Origin: Irpex lacteus
Taxonomy: Eukaryota; Basidiomycota; Agaricomycetes; Polyporales; Irpicaceae
Assembly: GCA_001986395.2 (NCBI GenBank)
Contig: MQVO02000027.1
Span: 310,001 to 374,000, forward strand
Direction of reading: 5' to 3'
DNA length: 64,000 nucleotides
Shown: in pieces, positions 22,527 through 33,079 of the stretch
Numbering within the stretch: the stretch's first letter is position 1
How the letters are laid out: every line of letters starts with the position of its first letter
Made by a program: the position numbers and the translations under genes
Notes under the pieces: generated by a model
What the model saw: only the letters and a program-made list of their open reading frames with translations
What the model was told of the DNA's origin: nothing
Databases searched by the model: none

Positions 22527-25500
22527 AGGCCTTTTCTCCGGAAGGCTGGGGTGTCGTCGATACCAAGTTCCCAGTCTGGAACTTTACGAAGCGTCTCGGG
22601 TGGTGGTGGGTCAAATTCGGCGTTGATAGATCGGAAATTCATAGCAAGGAATAGCGAGGCTGCAATTGGACGAGGTGCGCCGGGGTGTTTCTTGTGGAAG
22701 TCAGCAATAGCCTTCTTTGCGTGCTTGACGTTTTCAAGGGGTTCCCAGCTGTTATCGCTATCTGGATACCCCTTCCACTTGATCCGGTACTCGAACTTCT
22801 TGTTCTGAACGTGCGAATCTAAGACCTTTTCTACTTCGTATTCCTCTTCTTCGTCAACAACGATTGGCGGTGGTTCGGGGAACTCTCGGTTTGGTACAAC
22901 CTTAGCAGCTTTCGCTGGGCGGAGGCGGTCCACATGGAAGATCGGGTGACGTTTATCTCGTTTGGTAAGCTTGAGACGGTAGTTCATTGGTGCAACCTTT
23001 TCGAGTATCTCGTAGGGGCCATCACGTTTAGGTGCCAGCTTGCTAGTCGGCTGACTCTTAGGGTGTTTTTCGCGCTCCAGATAGACTCTGTCTCCGATTT
23101 CGAACTGAGGCGTATTAGCCACCCCGTGGTCGTAGAACCGCTTCATGCGTTCAGCTGTTATCTCCAGAGCTGCACGAGCATCTTCCTGGGCATCTTTTAG
23201 AAGTCGAAGGCGTTCGTCTGCCGCTGGAACCTTAGGGTTGGGGTTCAGCGAGACTTGAAACTCGGGAATGTAACCGTAGATCAACTCAAAGGGTGCTTTT
23301 CCAGTTGACGAGTGTACGCGGCTATTGAGAGCGAACTCAGCTATGGGTAGCCAATCAGTCCAGTCGTCCTGTCGATACGCGCAGAAGGCTCGTAGATACT
23401 GCTCAATCTCTTGGTTGAGTCGCTCAGTCTTTCCATCAGTTTGTGGATGGTAAGCCGTTGACATGGAGGGCGTGACCCCGAGGGCTTCATAGATTGCCTT
23501 GAGGAATTTCGATGCAAAGACAGAACCTCGATCTGAGATGACCTGCTTGGGGACTCCGTGGTGGCGGAAGACTTGCGTGATGTAATCATGCACATGGTCT
23601 GGAGCCTTCATCGTTTCCTTCGAGGGGTAGCAGTGTGCTTGCCCTGAGTGTCGATCAACTACTACTGTGATGGAGTCGTACCCGTTGCTTTCTGGGAGTT
23701 TGACGATGAAGTCGGTCGTGACACTCTCCCAAGGGGTGTTGGGAGGATCAAGCGGTTGAAGCGGACCACGAGCTGGTGCAGGGAAGATCTTTGTTCGTTG
23801 ACAGACATCGCAAGTGTCCACGTATTCGTGTACGAATTTGGACATACTGGGCCACCAGTAGTTTCGCGAGAGAAGTTCTAGTGTCTTGTAGCGACCGGGG
23901 TGTCCGGCTGCCGGCACATCGTGGTGAAGTCGGGTAAGCTCTTTACGTAGCTCCGGGTCTTTGGGAACATAGACTTTTCCTCGGAACAGGAGTAATCCAT
24001 CCTCCGTGTTCCATTCGTCTAACCCTTTGCTGAGTTGCTTGGGTCCGAGATTTTGGACCTTCGCTAGAGCGTCTGCTACTTCTGCATCTTTCGTCGAACA
24101 TTCACGAATACGTTTCAACAGCTTTCTATCCGGTACTACCCTTGCATGTCCCCGTTGAGAGGCAGCCGCCCGGAACCTGTCCGGTGTCAGAATCACTTGG
24201 TTCTGATTGTCATCCTCGTCCTTGACCTCATGTTGGCTTCGCCGAGTAAGGGCATCAGGTTTACCCATGGCTTTGCCTGGACGTGGTACAATTTCAAAGT
24301 TGAACCGTGATAGGAACAACGCCCACCGAGCTTGCCGTCGCGTGAGATTTCTGGCCTTTGTCCAGTACTCCAAGTTCTTGTGGTCTGAATAGACTATGAA
24401 CTTCTCAGGGAGCCCTTCCAAGTAGTGGCGCCAGCTCTCTAACGCGCGAACGACTGCGAGAAGTTCGCGATCATAGATCTCGTAGTTACGCTCGGTTTCC
24501 GTCATTCCTTCTGACAGATAAGCTACGGGGTGCCAAGCATCATCATCCTGTTTTTGCTCAAGTACGCCGCCTGTGGCAAACCCCGAGGCGTCTGTTTCCA
24601 CACGCGTTGGTTTGTTGAAGTCCCACATGGCTAGTACTGGATGAGTGGCAAATCTCCCTTTCAGCTCGTCGAATGCTGCTTGCTCCTCAGCCCCCCACTT
24701 CCAAGGCTCTTTGCCTGTCAGTCGATCTAGGGGTTTGCAGATTTTCCCGAAGTCTTTGATGAACCTTCGGTAGAAATTTGCAAAACCACGGAAACGTCTC
24801 ACATCAGATGGATTTTGTGGTGTTGGCCACTCAGTGATAGCTTTAACTTTCACTGGGTCCATCTGAATACGGTTGTGCGAAACTATCACTCCTAGATACT
24901 CGACAGAGGCTTGTTCAAACTCGCACTTTTCTGGCTTTAGGAATAGATCATGTTCCCTGAGCCGTCTGAGTACTTCGTGAACTACTGTACGGTGTTCTTC
25001 CAGATCATTGGAGAAGATCAGGATGTCATCTAGATACACCGTGACCTTTCCTTCGGCAACGAGATCTGCAAAGATGTCGTTCATCATGTTCTGGAATGTT
25101 GCGGGCGAATTGGTAAGCCCGAAGAACATCACCGTGGGTTCGAACAATCCTCTGTTTGTAACAAAGGCAGCCTTGTACTCGTCTCCTTCCTTGATGCGAA
25201 CATTGTTGTATCCCCACCGAACGTCAAGTTTGGTAAAGTACCGGGAGTCTTTCAACCGGTCCATTAACTCGGAAATCAGGGGTAACGGGTATCGATTCTT
25301 GATGGTCATCTCATTCAACTTTCGGTAATCTTGTACCGGTCGAAGACTTCCATCCTTCTTTTTGACAAAGAAGAAGGGAGACGCCATTGGTGACTTAGAC
25401 GGTCGAATGTACCCTTTCTCCAAGTTCTCCTTGAGAAACTTGTCGAGTTCAACTTGTTCGTTCTGGGACAACGGGTAAACCTTTGCATGGAAGCCCTTTG

Positions 25501-26509
25501 CTTCTGGCGTCAGCTCGATGGCATGGTCATGTGGTTTGTGTTCAGGAAGGCGTTCTGATTCTGCCTTCGAGAATACATGCATGTGCTCTCGATACTGTTC
25601 CGGAATCATCTCTTCTAACGTCTTGGTTGGTCTAGACTTAGCTTCGGCTTCGGCTAACTCAGTAGAGTATGTGTAGCCGGCCATGACAAACAGCCTGTCG
25701 TCTTTAGCGCATAGAGATGCATACAGAGACTCATGACGAGTGGTTGAATGACGAGGAGTGCCTTTTCCCCCAATTTGGGTGACTGGAGTAGCGGCTTGGA
25801 GCTTTGCCAACTTCTCTGGGTCAAAGGACGTCTCATCATTACCCTGCTCGCTGGTGGGTTCTTCCACATTGTCCGCTTCAAGGATATATCCCTTTCCTAT
25901 CTCCAGCCGCTTTGGCTGCTTCTGCTTAGGCTTTTCTTTAGAAACTTTCTTCGAACGTGCGGGGGCCGTAAGCCGGACCTCCGTATCACCCTTACACGTC
26001 GATTCTGGTTTCAGAAGTCTGTCCTTTGCTTCGCAAGCCTCAGGGCACCCATCCATCCTGAGTATCCCCTCTGACCAATCGATACTGGGATTGTGATATC
26101 TCAACCAGTCGATTCCAATAATAACATTTTCAGGGCCAATGTTTGTGACCGTGAATACTGTCCGTTCATCGTGCTCTCCAATCCTCATGTTGAGCACGGC
26201 AACTTCACTGATGGACCCATTCTGATTAGGTGTCCCGTCGATGTTGTACACAGGGATTGGTTCCCTGAGTTTCCTTGTTCGTATACGGTTTTCTTCTACG
26301 AACCTCTTGTTGATGAACAGGGTGGATGCTCCACTGTCCACCATTGCTACGACTTCCTTCGATCTTCGCACACCAGAGACTGTGATGGGTACATGGAAAT
26401 GCTCTGATTCTGAACCTGTCTCATAAATACAATCGGCGAGTATATCGAATTTGTTGTTACATGGTATACGGGGTCGGACTTGCGTAGCTCTAAGAACGGC
26501 CCTTCTCAA
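22523..26509 (-). CDS. Gypsy pol: protease, RT, RNase H, integrase, chromodomain
   Basis: Open frame of about 1,328 residues, without stops. Domains in order: aspartic protease with VDSGAST (about 58); reverse transcriptase with [11 protein letters not shown] and the catalytic YLDD (about 492-495); RNase H with [16 protein letters not shown] and [10 protein letters not shown] (about 637-715); integrase with an H2C2 zinc site (HHDVPAAGH to CDVCQ, about 862-903) and the catalytic residues of TTDFI, ISDRGS and the Glu of GKTERLNQE; and a C-terminal chromodomain ([19 protein letters not shown], about 1235-1255). It has no ATG at its opening; it begins in the -1 frame right at the gag stop, so expression as a gag-pol fusion is expected. 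The chromodomain probably guides integration to methylated histone H3. Confidence 0.95.
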   Translation of the reverse strand: MRRAVLRATQVRPRIPCNNKFDILADCIYETGSESEHFHVPITVSGVRRSKEVVAMVDSGASTLFINKRFVEENRIRTRKLREPIPVYNIDGTPNQNGSISEVAVLNMRIGEHDERTVFTVTNIGPENVIIGIDWLRYHNPSIDWSEGILRMDGCPEACEAKDRLLKPESTCKGDTEVRLTAPARSKKVSKEKPKQKQPKRLEIGKGYILEADNVEEPTSEQGNDETSFDPEKLAKLQAATPVTQIGGKGTPRHSTTRHESLYASLCAKDDRLFVMAGYTYSTELAEAEAKSRPTKTLEEMIPEQYREHMHVFSKAESERLPEHKPHDHAIELTPEAKGFHAKVYPLSQNEQVELDKFLKENLEKGYIRPSKSPMASPFFFVKKKDGSLRPVQDYRKLNEMTIKNRYPLPLISELMDRLKDSRYFTKLDVRWGYNNVRIKEGDEYKAAFVTNRGLFEPTVMFFGLTNSPATFQNMMNDIFADLVAEGKVTVYLDDILIFSNDLEEHRTVVHEVLRRLREHDLFLKPEKCEFEQASVEYLGVIVSHNRIQMDPVKVKAITEWPTPQNPSDVRRFRGFANFYRRFIKDFGKICKPLDRLTGKEPWKWGAEEQAAFDELKGRFATHPVLAMWDFNKPTRVETDASGFATGGVLEQKQDDDAWHPVAYLSEGMTETERNYEIYDRELLAVVRALESWRHYLEGLPEKFIVYSDHKNLEYWTKARNLTRRQARWALFLSRFNFEIVPRPGKAMGKPDALTRRSQHEVKDEDDNQNQVILTPDRFRAAASQRGHARVVPDRKLLKRIRECSTKDAEVADALAKVQNLGPKQLSKGLDEWNTEDGLLLFRGKVYVPKDPELRKELTRLHHDVPAAGHPGRYKTLELLSRNYWWPSMSKFVHEYVDTCDVCQRTKIFPAPARGPLQPLDPPNTPWESVTTDFIVKLPESNGYDSITVVVDRHSGQAHCYPSKETMKAPDHVHDYITQVFRHHGVPKQVISDRGSVFASKFLKAIYEALGVTPSMSTAYHPQTDGKTERLNQEIEQYLRAFCAYRQDDWTDWLPIAEFALNSRVHSSTGKAPFELIYGYIPEFQVSLNPNPKVPAADERLRLLKDAQEDARAALEITAERMKRFYDHGVANTPQFEIGDRVYLEREKHPKSQPTSKLAPKRDGPYEILEKVAPMNYRLKLTKRDKRHPIFHVDRLRPAKAAKVVPNREFPEPPPIVVDEEEEYEVEKVLDSHVQNKKFEYRIKWKGYPDSDNSWEPLENVKHAKKAIADFHKKHPGAPRPIAASLFLAMNFRSINAEFDPPPPETLRKVPDWELGIDDTPAFRRKGL

Positions 26510-27588
26510 AAATCCTCCTTAGCCTTTTTGAGCTCGTCGAGCTCCTTCTTCAGCGCGTCGATCGTGTCTTTCATATTGGCAATGATTTCTTCAGAGTCTG
26601 CCGAGGATGATGCCGCGGTGGCGGTTGTATTGGCTGCTACTCGAGGGCGACGACGACGTGGAGGTTCGGGACATTCCCGGGCCATGTGAGGTGGGTTTGT
26701 CACCTTGTCACAGTTGTAACACTTCGTGTCGGCACGATACTGCCGAGTCTGCGAAGCATCTACTTCCATTGGAACTGGGCCCGAGTTGGTGGGTCGCGGC
26801 GCAGGCTGGAAGACTGGAGCTCGTTGCGTCATCGTGGTTCTAGACGTGGAGGGTGTGGAGGGGGACTTCTTGTCCGCTGCCTCGCGTTCTCGTACTCTCT
26901 GGTTGGCTGCATAGGCTTTGAGGGCTCGTTCCTGCCACTCGTCGTATGTGGTAGGAGGTGTTTCTGCGGTGGCCAAGCGAGTATACAACCAATTTGGGAG
27001 TCCAGAGGTAAACCTGATCTCCTTGTCTTTTCCTGACAACCCTGAGATCCGGTTGACCAGGGTGCGAAACTCCGTGACATACGCGGCGACGTCCCGAGCA
27101 TTCCTTTCTTTGGGCTCGAGGTTGCAGAGTTTGGTGAGCTCGATGATTGCGGAGTCTTCCGGGGTAGCATCACCAAAGAACTTTCGAAGTTGTCCTTTGA
27201 ACTGGTCCCAGGTGGAGACGTCGTTAGGCAGAGCCCCTCCTTGGGCAGCCATGAAATCTGTGATGCCGATAGCCCAGTGAGCTGCTGATCCTTCCAGAAG
27301 ACCCAGAGCAGTGAGGATTTTCTTGCGGTCTTCGATGACATTGGCTGTGACCCAATACGCATCACATTGTGAGATGAAGCGATCTAAATCTCGACCACGT
27401 TCTCCTTTGTACTTCCCAGGCTTTACAGAGTCAGCGGTGGGGTTGACATTGATTTGGGGTGGGGGAACATTCTGCATAGCAGCCTGGACTGCGGCAACTA
27501 TGGCGGCGATCAGAGTTGGATCTGGTGCAGCTACTGGCGCCTGCGCGGGCGCTGGTGGGACTTGTTGGGGTTGGCCTTGACCTTCCAT
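26506..27588 (-). CDS. Gypsy gag (capsid/nucleocapsid)
   Basis: 360-residue Gag that packages element RNA. It starts with a Pro/Gln/Ala-rich stretch, followed by a retrotransposon capsid domain (about 55-235, including [21 protein letters not shown] and ending near [13 protein letters not shown]). A single zinc knuckle (CYNC-x7-H-x4-C) lies near residue 292 and a coiled-coil Lys/Glu tail ends at the stop. The spacing between the second Cys and the His is seven residues instead of the usual four, so zinc binding may be atypical. A run of five T in the last codons (26512-26508) may promote the -1 shift into pol. Confidence 0.92.
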   Translation of the reverse strand: MEGQGQPQQVPPAPAQAPVAAPDPTLIAAIVAAVQAAMQNVPPPQINVNPTADSVKPGKYKGERGRDLDRFISQCDAYWVTANVIEDRKKILTALGLLEGSAAHWAIGITDFMAAQGGALPNDVSTWDQFKGQLRKFFGDATPEDSAIIELTKLCNLEPKERNARDVAAYVTEFRTLVNRISGLSGKDKEIRFTSGLPNWLYTRLATAETPPTTYDEWQERALKAYAANQRVREREAADKKSPSTPSTSRTTMTQRAPVFQPAPRPTNSGPVPMEVDASQTRQYRADTKCYNCDKVTNPPHMARECPEPPRRRRPRVAANTTATAASSSADSEEIIANMKDTIDALKKELDELKKAKEDF

Positions 27589-28429
27589 TGTGGGCGTAGT
27601 CGGAGAAGGTAGGGATTGTGGGGTAGGACTGACGTTGATCGGTGAAGGAATAGGCGTGGATGCGCGCGAGTACTGCGGCGACGGTGGGAGTGCTGTGTTG
27701 ACGGCAGTTTGAATGTCTCGAGGGTGCTGTTCTGGTATACACCGCTCGAAGCCCGAGTATCGTTTAACTAGTTGTAGGTCGGTTGGTGGCTGGTGATACC
27801 GATTAGGGCAAGGTTGTTCTGCGCAGTCGAAGAGTTGGTTTGTCTCCCTATTATCCCAACAGTCTACTCTCTCGTCTTCGTCGTAGACGTGCGGGTGCTC
27901 GTAACACGGAAGATGGGAAATGGTGGCGAGTTTTCCAACGTGCGACTTTCTACTACCACGTGCGTCACACTACTACGGACAGGAGTTACTGATTCTGCTT
28001 TACCCACGGCTGTTTACCAGCTTCCTGGTTGCCGTTTGGTTCAAGAAGACACGAGCTTCGAGAACGCCTCCCTTGCGTGCTTTCGTTCCCTTAACACCTG
28101 GTTTCCCCCGCGTACGCGGATCTGTGCTCAAGTTCGTAACCGGCAGTTTTGCTCCCGTGGTGAGGAGATACCGCGCTACGTCAAACAGATGTTACTCTGT
28201 TTGAAACTCGGGAGTATATCTCCGAACGAGCTTAACTCTTACAACGGCAGGTGTCGGGTGACTAGGCAACACAACAGAGGGGGTTGGTGAGTATGGAAGT
28301 TCTAAAGCTTGGTCCCTCTCAAGGGTGGTTACCAAGCCTACGTAGTACTGCAATGACCGTTTGCGCACGTCGGTCTACTCAGGAATGTGAAAGTGAAAGT
28401 GGTACGAGTCTTGTCTGGGCGAGTAAAGG

Positions 28430-28440
28430 AGTTTCGACCT
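28430..28440 (-). other. Self-priming primer-binding site of the gypsy element
   Basis: On the minus strand this reads AGGTCGAAACT, two bases after the 5' LTR. It is the exact 11-nt complement of AGTTTCGACCT inside the LTR (28667-28657), the predicted 5' end of the transcript. No tRNA 3' end of the usual TGG type is matched. Tf1 of fission yeast primes reverse transcription from an 11-nt self-match of this kind. Confidence 0.7.
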
Positions 28441-28442
28441 AA

Positions 28443-28979
28443 TGTCACGACTATGACTAGGCTAGAGCTCGCTCGATGTCGAGAGTAACGAAGTCGCGTA
28501 ACAGAAGAGTCTAACAACTAAACAAGACCCTCGCAGAGACAAGTGTGGTGTGTGTGAGCACCGACGTCAAGGGACTAGCGATAGAGTTATGACTAGAGAC
28601 CAAGTTAGCATTATACTATCGACAATACAAAGTGGAACTCATACCTAGAGACCAAGAGGTCGAAACTGAGGTCTCCAGGCAGAGCCCAGTGGGGCTTATA
28701 TATGTATCTATGGGGACCCCTGGTACCGGGTCTGTACTCCTAACACCACTATGAGTAAGCAATGATGCAATGATGACGCGATATGGTGCAATGTTCTACA
28801 AGGTTCTAGCGCCTTCTATGGATCATGTGGACGTGGGATGGAACTATACAGTATTACCTAACCATGTCCCAGGGTCACGTGACTGGTCTTTCAGAACAGG
28901 TACAGGAATGACGTAGGAATTGAGAGAAAAATCGGAAAAATAGTCAAAAATAAAAGGAAAAATTGTCCAAGTCGTGACA
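28443..28979 (-). repeat. Gypsy 5' LTR (right copy) with promoter
   Basis: Reads as identical to the left LTR. On the minus strand a TATATAAG box (28702-28695) lies about 30 nt upstream of 28667, where the self-priming segment begins. This divides the LTR into a U3 of about 312 nt and a combined R-U5 of about 225 nt. Confidence 0.9.
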
Positions 28980-28984
28980 AACAC
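28980..28984 (+). repeat. Gypsy target-site duplication, right (AACAC)
   Basis: Second copy of AACAC. Transposase coding sequence continues at 28985, in frame with 21905-21974 once one copy of the duplication is discounted. Confidence 0.9.
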
Positions 28985-31900
28985 ATATGCAACGCGATCT
29001 CCGAAACAAGGCTCGCGAGTCTGTCAAGAACCTCCTCAGCTCAGCCCCCAAAACCATGACGCCCCAGCCTCCTCCTCTCCGGGTTTCTCCTCGTGTTGAG
29101 CATATGGACCCTTTCCCTGATCTGTCCCACTTTCCTCCTCCAGCTTCTTCCAGCTCCGTCGAGCAGGGGATGCTTGATAATGGTACCATGACCGTTTCAG
29201 ATCTATACCTCGATGCTCCACTTCCCCCACTTCCGGACGGCATTCATAGTGGCGATATGCTTATGGCCTGCGTAGAACACTATAGTGCCTATAATTCCGG
29301 CATGAGATCTGCTGCTCCTAGACTTACTAGTGCCACCGCCCATTCTCTGCCTCAATTATCTCCTGAGGAGCGGAGACTCATGCGAGAGTATCAACGTGCG
29401 GTAGAGGATAGCCAGCAGCCGGAAGCTGGGTCATCTGCGTCTGGTCTCCCGATGTTCCCTCCCTCTGACGGTGATACATTTCTACCACCCTTGCTCGACG
29501 TTGATTTAGAGCCAACTGCAGAGGAAGCCGACATGGATGTTGATATGGAAGAGGATGCCGAGCCACTTCCTGCTTTCAACGCCTCTCTCCCGTTGAGCGA
29601 ACCATCAGTAACATTCGATATTGACTTTCCTGATCCCTTCTTCACTGCCTCTTCGCCTCGAAGTACCCCCCACCTTTCACAGCTCAGCTCGCATCTTCTA
29701 TGCGTCTACGCAATTGTTGCGTGGCTACATCTCAACTTCCACCTATCTCGCGTTGCATGCAATGCTGTCCTTTGGGCCTTTGCCCTTGTCATCTCATCCC
29801 TCTCTCCTTCGCTGGCTGTTCCGTTCGTCACTCTGAAGTCTGCCAATCACGCTCTTGGCTTAGACGATTTGCCGGTTTCTATTCTCCCTGTCTGCCCTCA
29901 GTGTAAGGAAGTTTTCCCAGCATCGGAATCTACTCCAGATACTTGCCTCAAGTGCGCCACCGTTCTCTTCAAGGAGAATACCACCAGCCGTGGAACTCGT
30001 CGTGGCAGTCGTGTTCCCATTGTCAAGTATCCTACCATGTCCATCACTAGTCAGCTGGAGGCAATGCTGGCGGTGCCTGGTGTTGAAGAAAGTCTAGATG
30101 GTTGGCGTGCTAAGGAGCGGCAGCCCGGGGTGTACCAAGACATCTTTGATGGCCAGGTTACGAAGAACCTACTGGGTCCCGATGGCAAACCCTTCTTTGC
30201 TAATACTGGGCCAGGCGATGCTAGAGGCCCTAATGATGAGCTACGCATAGGTTTAGCATGGGGCGTTGATTGGTATGCTTTCTATTAGCTGTCTCACGCT
30301 TCAACGTTTCAACTTTCATTGACGCAGCAGGATAGGTTCTCATACACGAATTCCAATATGGCTCCCTCTCACTCCTCCTGCCCCACCTCTTTCTCTATCG
30401 TCAATCTACCCTCTGCCTGGAGGTACCGCACCTCAAATCTTCTACTTACGAGTATTTTGCCAGGACCCAGTGAGCAATCCGGTGATGAGGTGCAGCGGTT
30501 CATTAGGCCAATGATCAATGAGCTGATCCGCTTGTGGAAAGAGGGAGCTATAATCAAAACGCCTTCAACACCTGAAGGTGAGTTAACCAGTTGCAAGGCT
30601 GTACATACTATTAATTCAATGTCTCTCATAATCTAGGTCGTCTTATCCGTGTCGCTCTGGTTGCAGTCGTCTGTGACAAGCCTGCCGCTCATAAGATTGG
30701 AGGCTTTGGATCCCATAATCACACAACGTTCTGTACTCGCTGTTGGATTACTGCAGAACACAAAGCTACTCCGAAAGCGTTTGAACCTGGAGGTGAGCTT
30801 CAATCTGTCGCTGTACGCATGATCCAGGCTGACAGACTCTAGCGTTCCGTCAACGAACAAATGCAGAGCATCGACACCTGGGTGAGGAGTATGCCCAATG
30901 CAAAACGGACAACCAACGCAAGACATTCGTCAAAACCTACGCAACCCGTTTTACGCAGCTGTCAAGACTGCCATACTTTGATCTGGTCAGGCAGGTTGTC
31001 GTCGACCCAATGCATAACTTGTTTCTAGGTAAGTAAATGTGTTAGATGCGCCTCTTTCCTTGGCCAGTACAGTCGTTAGGCTAACCACTTGTGCGAAGGG
31101 CTAGTTAAAACCCACTTCTATCACATCTGGGTGCAAATGAAGATCTTGAGGGAGAAGCATGAGTTGCGAGTATTCCATGAGCTTTTACGGGATGTAAGTT
31201 GCATCTGAATCCTCGCTCCGATCTTCCCTCTACTAATACCTATGCTGATCTAGTTTTCGCTTCCGTCTTCCGCTGGTAAACTCCCCAAGGATATAGGTAT
31301 ACCGGCCGGAGGGTCGCTGACTGCGGATCAGTGGAAGCTACTGGCAATTTTTCACGGGCCTATTGTTGTAAGTTTCACTTTCTCGCTTTCAATACTCACC
31401 CGGTGATAACTTTCTCTACGCAGATCCCTCAGCTTTGGCGCAAGTGCATGCCTGAGGATGCTGAAGCTTGCCGACAGAACCGACTTCGTCACATTGAGAA
31501 AGAGGAGAAGAAGAAAGCAGCAGCGAAGAAAGATCGCACTGCCAAAGCTGCACAGAAGAAGGCGACGAAATCGAAATCTGCGAACGTAACCCAGTCTACA
31601 AGCACCACAAGTCCGAACCTAGAAGCATCATCTGATAGACCAGAGGCCGCCTCTAAGGAGGATCCATGCAATCTTCACCCAGACGATCCCTCCAATTTTT
31701 TGAAGCTGTCTGCCGCTCTTCGAATCTTGTCTCAGTACGTACTCACTGATGCCGACATTGTCCAAGCAGACGGGCTTCTCCGTCAATACTGTACCGAACT
31801 TATCTCAGTGAGTTTTATATTCTTCTTTCGCAAAACAGCTAATCAAATCGACGCTAGCTGTACGGAAGTAGTTGCATCAGACCAAACCACCACTATGCGG

Positions 31901-33079
31901 TACATACTGCAGAGTTTGTTCGCGACTTCGGCCCTCTACATGAGTTCTGGAGCTTCCTCTTTGAACGCTTAAACAAGGTACTCAAGGCATACAATACAAA
32001 CAATCATGGGCGAGGTGGGGAGCTGGAGACTACGTTCTTCACTGAGTTCCATCGAACATCAGCATCTGCACGACTGGTGAGTAGTATATCTGGCCTATGA
32101 CGAAGCGTTCACAAACTCCTTTGACTAGACATACTTGATGCAGTCTATGCCAGAGACTTCCATGGCACATAGGCTATCTACGGTTATGCTGAACGCAACT
32201 CAAGAGGAAAGAGGGACATTGGCTGCCCTGAGCAACTGGATGGGAGAGGTTGATCAAGACCAGAGTGATAGTAAGAGTATTTGTTCTTCTGAATATTCCT
32301 TGCAGCTACCACTTACGATACTGTTACACTGCTGTATAGCTACCGCAGAGTTTACAGAGCAGTACCTCCTCTCTAAGTGGCATAAGGTAGGGGAAATGTC
32401 TAGCGAGACTTACTCTGCTTTATTGCAGTACTTTCGCGTCAAGTATCCACACTGGCCTATTCATTCCAGATACCAAGTTCCGACCGTTGCAAATAGCTCA
32501 CCTCTTACTTCTACGGTCATATTTTTTGACTATGTAGAGCTTCGAGGGCAACGATTCTATGCCGAGAATCTCTCCGGTAACACATCCGCCTCAAATATCG
32601 ACGCTCACGTTCCTTGGTCAGCACAGAACGCCTGCGGCAAGTTACTGGACGTATTTCAGTTTCAGCAAAGGGTTGACTCGCCCCCGATCTGGTTGGCCTA
32701 CGTCAGATGGTTCAAGCCATGGGAGGGAGCACGCGAAGATGTTTGGGATACATAGTAAGCAAAGGTCTCACCGCCATTCCAAAAAGCTTGACCTTCTGAT
32801 ATTTCTGGTAAATCGCAGCCGAAGGCTGGATGTACGGTTGTGGGTACTCAAGGAGTACATTAGTTCCGAGTCTGTGCATGAGATCATAGAAGTCACCCAG
32901 CTCCGAAGCCTTCTCGGAATGCAGACCGTTTCAGTCGGCCCTGAGGATGCTAAGGTATGGGCAACTGTATCGCAAGATCATGTACGTTGAACATTCTCTT
33001 CACACTCTTGCGCTCACACAATCTTAGGCTGGAGGGACAGGACAGTTATAGAATCATGTTGGATGTGTGTACAACAATA

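Larger units (their letters stand above)
21975..28979 (-). mobile_element. Ty3/gypsy chromovirus LTR retrotransposon
   Basis: A 7,005-nt element on the minus strand with two 537-nt LTRs that read as identical, an AACAC duplication, a long leader (28429-27589), gag, a protease-RT-RNase H-integrase-chromodomain pol in the -1 frame, and a purine tract before the 3' LTR. The chromodomain and the self-priming signature fit the Tf1/sushi group of chromoviruses. Identical LTRs, intact ORFs and a clean duplication mark it as a recent, possibly active insertion. It lies in the CACTA transposase gene, in opposite orientation. Confidence 0.95.
21905..33051 (+). pseudogene. Tnp2-like CACTA transposase, split by a gypsy insertion
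   Basis: DDE-type transposase of the Tnp2/En-Spm family, which cuts and pastes CACTA elements. The N-terminal 70 nt (21905-21974) encode a Cys-rich start (CWCNSSSC) typical of the family. The frame then resumes at 28985 after the gypsy element and its 5-nt duplication. Later exons are 28985-30272, 30336-30577, 30637-30793, 30843-31028, 31099-31193, 31254-31367, 31424-31807, 31858-32076, 32129-32270, 32340-32754 and 32819 to 32990 (or spliced once more to a stop at 33049-33051). Seen features: an acidic Pro-rich leader, a zinc-ribbon-like CPQCKEVF/CLKC pair, LRIGLAWGVDW and the catalytic-region motif VDPMHNLFLGLVK, then a Lys/Ala-rich insertion. Apart from the gypsy element I found no frameshift or stop. 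From 28987 an ATG opens the remainder, so an N-truncated product is conceivable. Confidence 0.8.

Noticed and set aside
22511..28442. tRNA-primed reverse transcription of the gypsy element
   Set aside because: The sequence next to the 5' LTR starts TTAGGTCG on the minus strand and does not begin with the TGG expected from a tRNA CCA end.
28944..29243. Minus-strand open frame at the gypsy-transposase junction
   Set aside because: It crosses the LTR boundary and is antisense to the transposase; no motifs.
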